From NCBI GenBank assembly GCA_049487715.1, contig CP150577.1, positions 310,001-374,000 on the forward strand: a DNA stretch of 64,000 nt. The letters are read 5' to 3'. Both the position numbers and the translations under genes were made by a program. Of this stretch, positions 18,480-27,999 are shown one piece after another. Each line of letters starts with the position of its first letter. The stretch's first letter is position 1. A model generated the notes under the pieces. It was given only the letters and a program-made list of their open reading frames with translations. It did not search any database and was not told the origin of the DNA. The DNA is from Pycnococcus provasolii (Eukaryota > Chlorophyta > Pseudoscourfieldiophyceae > Pseudoscourfieldiales).

Positions 18480-18684
18480 TCAATACACATACTAAAAGAA
18501 ACAAAAATCAAAACATCACGAAAACAAATACAAATTCAAAACATTACAAAAACGAACAAAAATTAATCAATCATACAAGACCTTGACAAACCAAATAAGA
18601 AGAACGAAGAAATGAACATACAAACTAAACAACTGAACAACGCTACTAGCCAGTTTTCATACCAGGCATAGCAGCGAGGGGAAG
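18480..18684 (+). repeat. Internal 3' region of the LTR family A element
   Basis: Matches the reverse complement of about 62795-63000, the end of the ORF at 62910-63272. It ends in AGCAGCGAGGGGAAG, a plausible polypurine tract directly before the LTR start at 18685. Confidence 0.65.
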
Positions 18685-18830
18685 TGTCGAGATTATACCT
18701 TATATGCCTTGTGGGGAACCGTTGTTGAGGACTCGGGATCCCAGAGGGATAGGGACGCGGCCCCTGGTTGTCTAAGTTTGTAAGACTACTCTTTTCTTTT
18801 CTTTTCTACTTATTCTCTTCATACCTGCAC
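18685..18830 (+). repeat. LTR family A, 3' LTR start
   Basis: TGTCGAGATTATACC onward, preceded by a polypurine tract, so this copy is the 3' LTR of a deleted element. Confidence 0.75.
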
Positions 18831-18905
18831 CGGGTGCTGAGAACACCGGGTGCTCGATAAGAAAGGTGCAAAAAGTATCTTCGTGCAATAACTTTGCGCG
18901 ATCTG

Positions 18906-19847
18906 ATGAAATTCAGTCTTGTCGTGTTGTTTGTTCTTTGTACTATCGTAGTCGTGATAATTTACTACACGTCTGAGACTTCTAAAGTAAAACCAAGCCG
19001 TGAAGAAATCAGCAGAAAACTTCGCGTTGCGACTTCAAAGGAAAGAAAAGTCGATAAGCTGCAACTTCCTCCAATTCAAACACATCGAAAGACATCATAT
19101 GATATGACTGCTACAACGATCGACGAGTTACCCATATTACCAAGTGCTAAGGCAATCATGTATCTTACAGAGCACATAGAAAAACCTCTGGGTTGCAAAA
19201 CGTGCAATCGGGTTCAGCAAAAGCTGATAGAGCGTAGCGTGACCACGAATATTTTAACAAGTTTTAAAGGCGGGGCCAACTTTCTCGTCTTTGGCGTTGG
19301 TTTCGATAGTGTGATGTGGACTGCGTTGAATCCTGGTCGTACAGTGTTTCTCGAGGACAACTCTATGTGGAGAGAGAAAATAAAAAAGAGTTTTCCGTTT
19401 ATTGAGACATATCATGTTCAATATCCTGTTCGCGCACGGCACTACCCTCAGAGCATACCGCAACAGCGTGGAGATTCTAACTGCAATGACTTGATGTCCG
19501 TTTCAGACGAATGTTTTCTTATGCTTGATTTACCGTTGCATCTCAGAGAAATAGAATGGGATTTAATTATGGTAGACGCGCCTAATGGTGGAGGAGAATA
19601 CGATGCGCCAACACGTCAAATGGCAATATTCACTGCAGGTGCACTTGCCCGCCGAAAAGCTTCCGGAAAGCATACACATATAGTTGTACACGACGTGCAC
19701 AGGGAAATCGAGAGAAAATTTTCCGATACATATTTATGCGCCCACAATCTTATTCACTCGTTGGAGCGTTCAGCTCGCTTATTTTCGGGATCTCGACTTG
19801 CGCTGAGATATTATCTCATAACATCACTCAAAAGTTCTCTTTGCTAA
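18906..19847 (+). CDS. DUF579 (IRX15/GXM-like) polysaccharide O-methyltransferase
   Basis: 313 residues from the ATG at 18906. Residues 4-20 form a strong signal anchor (SLVVLFVLCTIVVVIIYY), so a type II Golgi protein. The catalytic domain shows all DUF579 marks: ANFLVFGVGFDSVMWTALNP (124-143), TVFLEDNSMW, ETYHVQYPV (167-175), REIEWDLIMVDAPNGG, AIFTAGALARR and VVHDVHREIERKFS. In land plants this family methylates glucuronic acid side chains of xylan (GXM) or supports xylan synthesis (IRX15). Here it probably O-methylates a uronic acid on a surface or scale polysaccharide, using SAM. The UDP-sugar dehydrogenase in the same window could supply the uronic acid. Intact, intronless. Confidence 0.9.
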   Translation: MKFSLVVLFVLCTIVVVIIYYTSETSKVKPSREEISRKLRVATSKERKVDKLQLPPIQTHRKTSYDMTATTIDELPILPSAKAIMYLTEHIEKPLGCKTCNRVQQKLIERSVTTNILTSFKGGANFLVFGVGFDSVMWTALNPGRTVFLEDNSMWREKIKKSFPFIETYHVQYPVRARHYPQSIPQQRGDSNCNDLMSVSDECFLMLDLPLHLREIEWDLIMVDAPNGGGEYDAPTRQMAIFTAGALARRKASGKHTHIVVHDVHREIERKFSDTYLCAHNLIHSLERSARLFSGSRLALRYYLITSLKSSLC

Positions 19848-20952
19848 TGCACAACTCCCTTCTGATCAACTAAAGATACCACTTAATATGAACGTGACTT
19901 ACGTCAGGGTTTTTCGAACGCCATATTTGTCCATGAAACGCAACGCCCCCCCCCCCCCCCCGTGTTGAGCTGGGCAGCATGGAGGTAAGTATAGATATAA
20001 AACGAGAGCTCAGGTGTCAACACGGGATACATCTTAGAAGCGGAGTCATGGAGAAGGGCATGAAGCAGGGGGAGTTGAAGAAAAGCCCCACGGTGTGAGG
20101 GGAATCAGACATAACCTATCATGACCGCACTAAAACTGCACCCTCTTTCAACCACACTAACAAAACAAAACCAAACAGCAACCGTAAACGACCGAGTCTT
20201 AAACCACATGCTGCAAAGTGTCGGGGCTTGAAGGTGTTGTAGGGGTTTGGAGGTCGGGGTTGAGGTGAGAGAATTATGTTAGGGTTAGGGTTACAGGAGG
20301 TGGGATCCCCAAGGACCAGCGGCCAAGCCATGGCCTTAGGCAACATCTCCTTGTACTTTATTCCTTCCATCCATCTTGACGTCACTGACAATATTGGAGC
20401 TCCGGACCAAATCCAGATGCTGTGCAAGCCACGGGGCTTGCACCTGTTACCAATCTCCGAGACGTAAACCAGAAACCAAACCCGGAAACCCCAATTTCCC
20501 TTTCCGAGAAATCCAAGTACTCAAAACTTATCAATGCGGAAGATTTGTGAGGGATCCCCAACTGGGGGTAAACCCCGAACTGAGGATATTTGTTAAGGAG
20601 GATCTTTGTGGGGATTCGGCGTGAGCCAATCCTCACTCTCTTGGTTGGTCTCTCGACTCTTCGTGGTGCCGCCTTGTCGTGGATACCTCTTTATCCCCGT
20701 TCGACCAAGCTTTGCTCTTGGTGCCTCCCCTTTGTCTTCCTATTCCTTTCCCTTTGGGACCCCGGTGACGTCGAGCCTTTTCCTCGTGTAATAGACTACC
20801 ACTCTTAGTTGCTACCTACTTAAGTAGTCGTCTTAAGGTCACTACTGGAGGTTGTCCTCGACGGACGGACAACTACTAGCTAACTGAGGAACGCCGTCAC
20901 AAGATTTGCGGCCATGTCTATGATCTTTGTAGAGAGAGTTGATTAATGTCTT
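19848..20952. other. No gene seen; repeats
   Basis: Contains a C16 run (19946-19961), a TTAGGGTTAGGG run near 20279 and gypsy-type terminal sequence (GGGACCCCGGTGACGTCGA at 20756, also near 47208). Confidence 0.5.
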
Positions 20953-20964
20953 CATCAAAGCTGC

Positions 20965-21468
20965 GAGTCTTCTCGATCCCCACTCAGTTCTCGTAAGCGG
21001 TTCCAATGATTTGATGGAAGTGGACAACCCTCTCAGAAAACGGAGGAGAATCGAACAATGGTACATGGCAGAATTTGAAGCTGGGAGGGACTACGTAGAT
21101 GTTGATTGTGCAAACTTGAGGTACGAGCTGGCACAACTCGAACTCAACCAAACGTTACAATGGAAACACATGGCGCGGCGAAGCGCGCGCAAGGCTAGAT
21201 TGTTGTTCCAGGACGATGTTGTCCAAAACTTTATGCAAACACTTTACGATACTCTCGCAGCAAAGTTCAAGCCTGGTCCGCGTATACAAGGAGCAAATCC
21301 GGCGTGCAAATCTTAACGGCATCGGAGTACGCGGGCGCCTTTCACCTTCCAACATTCGGCACCAAGGAAGAGTTTGCTTCTTGGTACGGGGACGGTGTCG
21401 CGTTAAAGGACGATGGTCTGTTATGAGTGTAAGGACTAGGGATGTTGTGAGTCTGTTACGCTGTGTAA
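20965..21468 (+). mobile_element. LINE-like 3' fragment, 504 bp, copy 1
   Basis: Flanked by a 12-bp direct repeat CATCAAAGCTGC (20953-20964 and 21469-21480). Carries the end of an ORF in two frames: ...RRIEQWYMAEFEAGRDY..., then after one frame change ...TFGTKEEFASWYGDGVALKD and DGLL-stop. A short tail ends GTTACGCTGTGTAA. 5' truncation with a variable-length target duplication fits a non-LTR retrotransposon, but no reverse transcriptase remains. Confidence 0.55.
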
Positions 21469-21480
21469 CATCAAAGCTGC

Positions 21481-21850
21481 CGCATAACGAGCAAAACGTG
21501 TCGTCCTCGATGTCGATAATCTCAAAATAATCTTTGTTCGGATAGTACTTATAGTTCACTGGCCAAGTGACCATATCCTCGTCCAAGCGAGTCGAGTTTC
21601 GCTCGTCGTATTCGTCCTTGAATGTAGTTTTGGAGTTATTCACCCTCTTTGGAAAAAGTACCTCTATCTTCTTTGCGTTCCTGTTTCCTTCAACATGTGA
21701 CATGACCCTAGCGAAGTGGTGCTGTTTAGGGCCAACTTTTACGGCAACGAATGTACCGCACGGAAGCTTGGGAATCCTTCCCTTGTTCATCTCATCTTGA
21801 AGTTCTACCCTCACTCGTGCATTGAATTCGTTGTAACTTTTCTTGTCGTT
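21481..21850 (-). pseudogene. N-terminal half of a PHD-finger protein, duplicate copy
   Basis: Inverted duplicate of 59371-59758, reading VELQDEMNKGRIPKLPCGTF to DTFCSLCGSFD. The ATG present in the 59371 copy is missing here, and the sequence after the insertion stops matching within a few bases, so this copy is dead. Confidence 0.75.
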
Positions 21851-21946
21851 ACAATTTATGACAGAGTAACACGCACACCCGTCGCGTATTTGGTGATGGA
21901 CCTTGTGCTGTGCCGCCCGCGCACCCGTCGATGTGTGACAAAAAAT

Positions 21947-22888
21947 TCATGATCTTACTAATTTACTTTCATCCAATGTATACAAGGCAAACAAGGCGAA
22001 CGTGGAAAGGCTTGCCCAGAAAGTTTTTCCCTCGAATGAGTCGCCATAGACGAGCATCCCTGCGAGGACGGCACACATGGTTTTTGACAGTGTCAAGAGC
22101 GCGTATGACAAACCTGTGCACTTTTCACTTAGGTATGCTGCCAGGTACTGCACGCAAACTGCGATAAGGCACGATAAAGCGATCAAGCCAGCCGTATCCG
22201 TAGACATTCCTCTGATTTCGTCGAGTGAAGACACTTGATCGTCGCTTGTTTTTCTCGACATGGTGGTTATCGTGGAAGTGGCGACTGCCATTAATAGCAT
22301 TGGAAACGCACAGTCTCGCACAAATTCTTCTGAGGTTGCGTTGCAGGTTCGGCACGAGTACTTTGCGATCATCTGACTGCCAACCTGCGTAGCGACGACC
22401 ACGAGACTTGCGACAGCGGCTAATGGAGACACTTTTTGTTTTTCATATAGCACGGTCCCCGCTGATAAAATCATTCCACAAATGTAGACGAGTCGTCGAG
22501 TTGTCGGGAGGGGTACTCTCCAGAAATACGTGTCGACGAATACGCCCGCGGGTATTGTCAAGAGCCTCGAAATCTGCTGAAAGCTTACCGTCGATAGCTT
22601 GAGTACGGCGTTTGTCGATCCAAAGTTAAGAATAGATAAGAAAGCTGCGATCAAGACGTATTGAAGTTTTACGGTTCGTTTGTGTGTGAGAAAATTCCTG
22701 ATATTTATAACGTTGAGGACTGTGAAGTGCAGCGGTATGAGGAAGTTGCCCGTGACGAACGAGAAGCGCGAGAGTAATTCCTTGTTGATGAGCACTATCG
22801 AGGACGTGCACGCGATCGAAGCGAGGTACTGCGGCCACGGCACACTTATGGGTTCCGCCACTTTCAACGTGGGTACTTGCACCGCCAT
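21947..22888 (-). CDS. Nucleotide-sugar transporter (DMT/TPT family)
   Basis: 313 residues from the ATG at 22888, with about nine or ten hydrophobic segments throughout (PWPQYLASIACTSSIVLINK at the start, then FVTGNFLIPLHFTVLNVI, YVLIAAFLSILNFGSTNAVL, FALFALYTLDE at the end). SIVLINKELLS and the SVSFQQISRLL-type motif (here STVSFQQISRLLTIP) are hallmarks of Golgi GDP-fucose and UDP-sugar antiporters and their TPT relatives. It would exchange a cytosolic nucleotide sugar for the nucleoside monophosphate to feed lumenal glycosyltransferases. The substrate cannot be read; GDP-fucose is attractive given four fucosyltransferase-like genes here. No frameshift. Confidence 0.82.
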   Translation of the reverse strand: MAVQVPTLKVAEPISVPWPQYLASIACTSSIVLINKELLSRFSFVTGNFLIPLHFTVLNVINIRNFLTHKRTVKLQYVLIAAFLSILNFGSTNAVLKLSTVSFQQISRLLTIPAGVFVDTYFWRVPLPTTRRLVYICGMILSAGTVLYEKQKVSPLAAVASLVVVATQVGSQMIAKYSCRTCNATSEEFVRDCAFPMLLMAVATSTITTMSRKTSDDQVSSLDEIRGMSTDTAGLIALSCLIAVCVQYLAAYLSEKCTGLSYALLTLSKTMCAVLAGMLVYGDSFEGKTFWASLSTFALFALYTLDESKLVRS

Positions 22889-22947
22889 TCTTCGAGCGAT
22901 CTTACGGGAGGCCTACTGCGAGCTTCGAAGAGTGTTCAATATACCTA

Positions 22948-23245
22948 TTATGACCGTTGGTCATTGGTTGCGAACCCCCATCTTTGGTTTCTAACCCCTA
23001 AATCATCCGAATGATCTTTTAAACCGACTTTCAAGACGTTCATCACGTCTTGACTTGCCGCCACTACCATGGCATCACATCAAGACGTTTCAAGACGTTT
23101 TCTGACGCGCTCTACCAGCTTATGACGCGCCCTACTGGCGGCTCGCTGGCGGCTCGCTGGCGGCGCGCTCTACTTTTTGACCTAAGTAACAATCATTCTT
23201 ACTTTCCTAAAAACTACCCAATTGTTACGGTTAACCCTAACCCTA
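22948..23245 (+). repeat. Dispersed repeat family B, copy 3, with telomeric-like CCCTAA units
   Basis: Shares GACCGTTGGTCAT at its start with about 359-373, includes doubled GGCGGCTCGCT units, and ends with TTAACCCTAACCCTAACTC, which is found inverted at about 33058. Confidence 0.6.
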
Positions 23246-23900
23246 ACTCTTTTCTTTGGTTTCTTTGGATTTTCCTTTTCTTTTCTTGGTTTCTTTCTTT
23301 TTGTTTATGGACCCACTCTTGAACGGTGTCTCTACCGTCCTGAGATTGGGCCATACATGGTTTGGTTTTATACTTGGACGACCTTTGTTGATAACTTTGT
23401 TGATAAGGTCTTGGACGATATCTTTTGGTTTGGTTATTTGGTCTCGTTATAGTTTGTTATGGCACATCACGTGATCGTCTCCTAGATCACGTGACTTTCT
23501 TCATGGTTATATTTTATGGTTATATGTTGCGAGACATGGATTTCACATGCATGTCGACATTCTCCCTTCGACCGTTCCTCTTTGGACTTCACTCTTTTGA
23601 ATGGCTCATGTTGCAAAGCACGATGCCTCATGCTTTGCTCCCTAGTCTTCTTAGAGGCCTCCTAGGCCTTCCCCTTTTCCTTACCTCTGCCTTTTTTACT
23701 TTATTCTAGTAACAAACCTTTTACCTTAAGTACTTACTTCACCTTAAGGTCTACTACCTACTACATAGTTGAAAAAGTATACACTCGTTGAGTGAAGCTG
23801 GAATACCACCCTCGACTACTGAGGAATACTACGGCGGCAGAAAAAACCCCGTCGAAAATAGTGCAACTTAAGGTCGAGAAAAATATTTTCTTCCTGAAAG
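23246..23900. other. No gene seen; Ty3/gypsy terminal and leader debris
   Basis: T-rich stretches (TTTCTTGGTTTCTTTC), a CACGTGATC pair near 23470-23493, and ACTTAAGGT-type ends. An inverted relative of the T-rich part lies at 33005-33080. Confidence 0.4.
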
Positions 23901-24070
23901 TATAGCATTGCGCAAGAAATCTTGAAAATCTCTAAGTGTTCAGCTGTTATTGGGATTCATTTCATCGTGCGTACTGACCATAAGGCTTGCACGTATATAC
24001 AAACAAAGTCCACCTCTAAGCTCAGCTTAAGAGAGCAACGTTGGCTGGACCTGTCGACGTCACCCCGTCA
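23900..24070 (+). pseudogene. Ty3/gypsy RNase H fragment
   Basis: HFIVRTDHKACTYIQTKSTS then LREQRWLDL matches the gypsy RNase H end (FxVxTDHKxLxYL...RxxRWxxxL). Only about 50 residues. Confidence 0.85.
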
Positions 24071-24199
24071 ACGTATCTACACTTCACTCTTTCCCTCCCG
24101 TGTACGTGTGTAAGTTGTGTAACGAAGACGGTAGTTACCTGACACTACTTAGCAACCCTTGGTTGCCGTCACAAGTTGACCTTAAGCGCGCGCAAAGCC

Positions 24200-24517
24200 A
24201 TGGCGGCACTCGCACCGCCGATACCGGTCACGGACAACCTCTCGCTCGGCGAAAGAATGAGGCTCATCTCAACTTTGGTGAGCAACATCAACAAAGCCAC
24301 TGACGGTGATCGCTACGACGGCTCAAAGAAAGGATACAGAGTATGGGCCAGAGCTGTCACCGGACAACTCAGTGGAGTTTACCTGAGAAGTTCCCCGGCA
24401 AACTTTGGCAAAAGTTTTTTGCCAAAGTTTGCAGGATTGGTTGGTCGGGGAATTTGGTCGGGGGAGAAATTCCCCCATGGAACGCCCTCAAACTTTGCTG
24501 CAAGTTTTCTTGCATAG
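24200..24517 (+). CDS. Possible gag-like N-terminal ORF
   Basis: From the ATG at 24200: MAALAPPIPVTDNLSLGERM then NKATDGDRYDGSKKGYRVWA. The charged helix and aromatic-rich segment resemble the start of retroelement gag proteins. The frame then enters a hairpin and stops; broken element. Confidence 0.35.
   Translation: MAALAPPIPVTDNLSLGERMRLISTLVSNINKATDGDRYDGSKKGYRVWARAVTGQLSGVYLRSSPANFGKSFLPKFAGLVGRGIWSGEKFPHGTPSNFAASFLA
24398..24432. other. Perfect hairpin, 16-bp arms and 3-nt loop
   Basis: Arm GCAAACTTTGGCAAAA, loop GTT, then the exact reverse complement. Confidence 0.85.
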
Positions 24518-24684
24518 GTTGCCTTTAAACTCCCGTGAAGCTATTAGCTGAATTTATACATTAGAAGTTTGTGCAAACATCTTCACCGATTAAACAGAGG
24601 TACCGTTAGTATAAACCCAACACCTCCCCCCATTCAGACTGCCACACTTACTTCTTCTCAGCTTTCTGGAGACAACACAATAAC

Positions 24685-25660
24685 ATGCGCACTATGATGC
24701 TTTTTATGCTTTTAAATATGGCGTTTATGTCTTCATCAATGTCGACTCCCAACTCTACGGTTTCAATGACACGTGATAATATCTATGCCTTAGCAGACTC
24801 GCTTTTGGGTCGCTTCCACAATATATCAGCCATGGTGCCTTATCAGGATATGGGAATCCTGTTTTCAGAAGGGCTTGCTCTGCTTTCAGCAGCCTCAGCT
24901 GCCCAAGTTGATGTGATGCTTGAAAGTGGCACGGCTGGTGGTCAATCTGCGGAACTCATGGCGCGTTTTTTTGAGGTTCGTTTTCACTTTATCACTGTTT
25001 CGCGTTTTCGCAAGAACTACAAAAGTCACATATTATGCATGTTTATTTAACAAAATAACACGAACGCAGGGCACAAACGTAAAAGTCTTCACCATTGACA
25101 GCGATCTCATGAAATATGAAAGTTCTGGAGGATTGCTCTCGCAAACCTCAAAGAGATTGAGTCGCTTTCAGAATCTGAAGTTTTTTCGCGAAGATAGTTT
25201 CAAGCAGATCCCGAAACTAATTCGGGCGAATCGAGGCAAAAACATCGGTGTGTTTGTTGACGGACCAAAGCGCGTGTTAGCTATGCGCCTGTGTGGTATT
25301 GCGATATCTGAGTCGCGAGATGTCAAATTTTGCGCAATACACGATGTTTCTCCGCACTGGTCAAGATCTATCGCCACTGAAATGGAAAATTGGGAGCGTA
25401 CGGTTCTATTGACTTACCACAACTCATGGCGCGAAAGATACGGGCATCTTGATAAAGAATTCATAGACGAAAGCGTTTATAGAAAGATATTCGCGAGCAA
25501 CACTTTATTAGATCAAAAGAAACATTTGACCTTTGGACCTGGTCTCGGCATTATTTTCGGTGGTGATGTCATTCCATACGGCAAGGCTGTAGGTGATCCA
25601 AGCCCTCAAACACTGTCAATTTCAAGGAGGAGAGGAAGGCGAGGGAAGGTCAGAGGTTAG
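24685..25660 (+). CDS. Secreted or lumenal SAM-dependent methyltransferase, two exons
   Basis: Exons 24685-24975 and 25070-25660 give 293 residues. The start is the first ATG; residues 1-20 (MRTMMLFMLLNMAFMSSSMS) are a signal sequence. Splicing joins MLESGTAGGQSAELMARFFE to GTNVKVFTIDSDL, which restores class I methyltransferase motif I (ExGxxxGxS) and the acidic end of strand 2 (TIDSD). Later GVFVDGPKRVLAMRLCG and CAIHDVSPHW fit strands 4-5. The family is unassigned; a glycan O-methyltransferase is a reasonable inference from neighbours. The last residues (SISRRRGRRGKVRG) may be read-through into repeat DNA. Confidence 0.7.
24976..25069 (+). other. Spliceosomal intron of the methyltransferase gene
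   Basis: 94 nt, GTTCG to CGCAG, with in-frame stops inside. A TTTAAC branch-point candidate lies about 25 nt before the acceptor. Confidence 0.75.
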
Positions 25661-25985
25661 GGAGAATTAAGGCTAATACGTCGCCGTCGCTTGCCCGTTC
25701 GAGCTTGATCTAGGAGCGATGGAAAGCTCACGAGCTGCTCTTAATCTTCATCTCAGGTAATCTCGTTTTGTGAACGAATTAGGTGTTTGTGAACACCGGA
25801 CAGCAACCCGCCCGCCCGCCCGATTGCTGGCGTGTGGGGCCAAACATAGATTTTGTGGGTTTTGGAACATTGTAACCAGAGAAATCCTTCTTTGGCAAAA
25901 CATTCTCTCCCCTCATTAACGAGGTTTTTAGCAGGCTTTGGGTTTGGACTCCCTGCCATTTATGATTTTCTTTATTATATAAAAG
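25661..25985. other. No gene seen
   Basis: No domain is recognised. The right end becomes AT-rich just before the GIY-YIG ORF (TTTATTATATAAAAG), a possible TATA-like promoter. Confidence 0.4.
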
Positions 25986-25988
25986 AAG

Positions 25989-26192
25989 ATGAGTAATAAC
26001 GCAGATAAACAAACGCAAACGCAGACAATAAAAATCTATATGATATATAGTCCTTCAACTGACCTCTGTTATACTGGCAAGACAACTCGGTCGTTAGAAA
26101 AGAGATTTAACGAGCATAAGAGCAATACGAATAGTTGCAATAGTAAGCAGTTAATAGAAACCTATCAAGATTGCCAAATCAAACTGCTATAA
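25989..26192 (+). CDS. GIY-YIG endonuclease domain protein, short, virus-like
   Basis: 67 residues from the ATG at 25989. KIYMIYSPSTDLCYTGKTTR is the GIY-YIG core (IYxIxSPxTDxxYxGKT), followed by LEKRFNEHKS with the helix Arg and the EH pair. The catalytic Glu further on is not evident, so this is an N-terminal half or minimal form. AT-rich codon use matches other virus-like islets here; such ORFs are common in polinton-like viruses and virophages of algae. Two perfect palindromes follow. Confidence 0.65.
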   Translation: MSNNADKQTQTQTIKIYMIYSPSTDLCYTGKTTRSLEKRFNEHKSNTNSCNSKQLIETYQDCQIKLL

Positions 26193-26205
26193 AACAATAT
26201 AACTG

Positions 26206-26246
26206 ATAACAATTGTTATAAAAATTGTCTATTGTTAACAATAGAC
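26206..26246. terminator. Two perfect palindromes downstream of the GIY-YIG ORF
   Basis: ATAACAATTGTTAT (26206-26219) and GTCTATTGTTAACAATAGAC (26227-26246). Position just after the stop suggests a 3'-end hairpin, as used for transcript ends in some algal virophages and giant viruses; role inferred. Confidence 0.5.
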
Positions 26247-26365
26247 CTTGAGTTTGGAAAGATTCTGTGCATTTTCTTCTCTCGTTTTCAATATATTTGG
26301 GAGACGCAGCAAGGAATGAAAAATTAAAGCAATCTAGGCACTATTCCACGGGAATGGACACCTCC

Positions 26366-26587
26366 AGGAAGTAGACAAAGTTACAGTTTGTGGAGTTTTC
26401 TCGTACACATAGGTGATTCCTTAGAAGCTGGACATTTTGTTGCATACAGTCGCGAGTACACGAAGGAGGTTACTCCAGTGAACGCAACCTGGTGGTACCT
26501 CGATGATTCGCAATGCGAAACCCCTTTTAATTTGGATCAGGTTTATCCGTGGGGACCCCCATATAATTGCTCCCTAGTGTGGTGCTA
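26366..26587 (+). pseudogene. Ubiquitin-specific protease (USP) C-terminal fragment
   Basis: FLVHIGDSLEAGHFVAYSRE and WWYLDDSQC match the USP His box (HxGxxxxGHYxAY) and the following WYxxDD segment, including the catalytic His. The Cys box is missing and the frame ends soon after in repeat-like sequence. Fragment of a host or element gene. Confidence 0.7.
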
Positions 26588-26589
26588 AC

Positions 26590-27170
26590 CCCCAGTTGGG
26601 GACTTGGGGCGTGGCGCCAAGGCGGTGCAAACCCCTACTGGGGCCATGACGTGGAAGGGCATGACGTGGAGGGAGATTTAGTTAGATCCCCTAGTCCTTG
26701 TCACCCCCCTTTTTCCCCTTCCCCGGGACCGGGACCTTTCCCTTTAACTGTAACCGCCATTCCAACCGTTCGTTACACACCTTAAGCCAACTTTGCCGTC
26801 ACACCGATCGGTGCTTTTGACCGGCCTGTTGACTTAAGGTTACCCACACTTACCATACTTAACCACAACACACTCAACCTACGCGTAGCACAAGAATCGA
26901 AAAGAAAAATCTCACCGATTTCGGCCGCAACTGAAATCTGGAAATCTCGGCAAGCATTGCGTGTGGAATCAACAACTGAGAATCAACAATGGTCGAAGGA
27001 ATCACCGACAATATGAGCATAGACGCTCGTATGAAAACCATAACCACTGTTACCACGAAAATCTGCAAGCGCATGTCACGGCGCACACTGGCTGAGATGG
27101 TGCCCTCCAAACTAAACAACTTTCAACTCACGCGCCAACTCCACGCCAAACACACTCACCACACTCCTTA
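26590..27170. other. No gene seen; gypsy-type terminal debris
   Basis: Contains doubled GGCATGACGTGGA units and several ACTTAAGGT/CCTTAAG ends. Confidence 0.4.
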
Positions 27171-27362
27171 AGCTCCACTTCTTGATGCTGCCCTCTGCCC
27201 TGTGCCCGCTGCGGCTTGTCCTGGGCGATCGGCGTGTTGTTGCTGCGCTGAGCCGTCAGCGTCGAAGAAGTCGTCATCAGTGCGTGCTTCGCGTCCTGCG
27301 CGTGCTTCGGCTGCTGCGCTGGTCTCAGCGTGCTCGGCGTCGCCTGATCGCGTGTTCACCAT
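27171..27362 (-). pseudogene. Possible gag N-terminus (MVNTRSG start)
   Basis: The ORF from the ATG at 27362 begins MVNTRSGDAEHAETSAAAEA and is Ala/Arg/Asp-rich. MVNTR-type starts are common in Ty3/gypsy gag proteins. Nothing more of the protein survives. Confidence 0.3.
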
Positions 27363-27369
27363 GTTGGTA

Positions 27370-27995
27370 GGGTGGGGGGGGTAATTTTTTGTTTGTTTCG
27401 CGTTGCAAACGTCACTCCGGTCGACCGACTGTGCGTCGTGTCTGCCGTTCTCGAGCTGGGCGTTGCTTGTTGCACGAAGTGCGTACCAGTCACAGTCGCG
27501 TGTCTACGGACTACGCGTGTGATGGCTGCTTACCGAGTTAGTCTTAGTGCTGATAGCCTCAAAGACCCGGTTCCATGTAGATGTTTACTCGAGAATGATT
27601 GTTACAAGGGCGCGTGCCTCACATGCGTGCTGCATCGCGCCACCGCGTCGTAACTCAAGACGTTTTCCCATCAGGTTCTAGACTTGATACGCCGCGGGCT
27701 CATCATTCAAATCACCGGTAGGAATCCCCTACAGGGATCCTCTCACACGAACGCCCACATTTCCTTCTTAGAGGGTTGCTCGGTGTTGGACAATACTCCG
27801 AGATGACCTACCTTAGGCGACAGAATTGGCAACTTGCACACCATTCTGCGTGATTACCGCGACCAAACGAGGTTAAAACAAGAACCGAGGTTAAAACGAA
27901 CACGACGCATAACCGAGGTTAAAGACGTCAGCCACGACGAAGAAACCAGGTGTTTCACGCATACATGCGGGATCGGTCATTAAAAGTATAGGCTT
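27370..27995. other. No intact gene; retroelement debris with repeated AACCGAGGTTAAA
   Basis: GGTTCCATGTAGATG at 27571 resembles the internal region/LTR junction of the copia element at 33905-33918. Three short CGAGGTTAAA units lie at 27868-27922. Confidence 0.4.
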
Positions 27996-27999
27996 TTTC

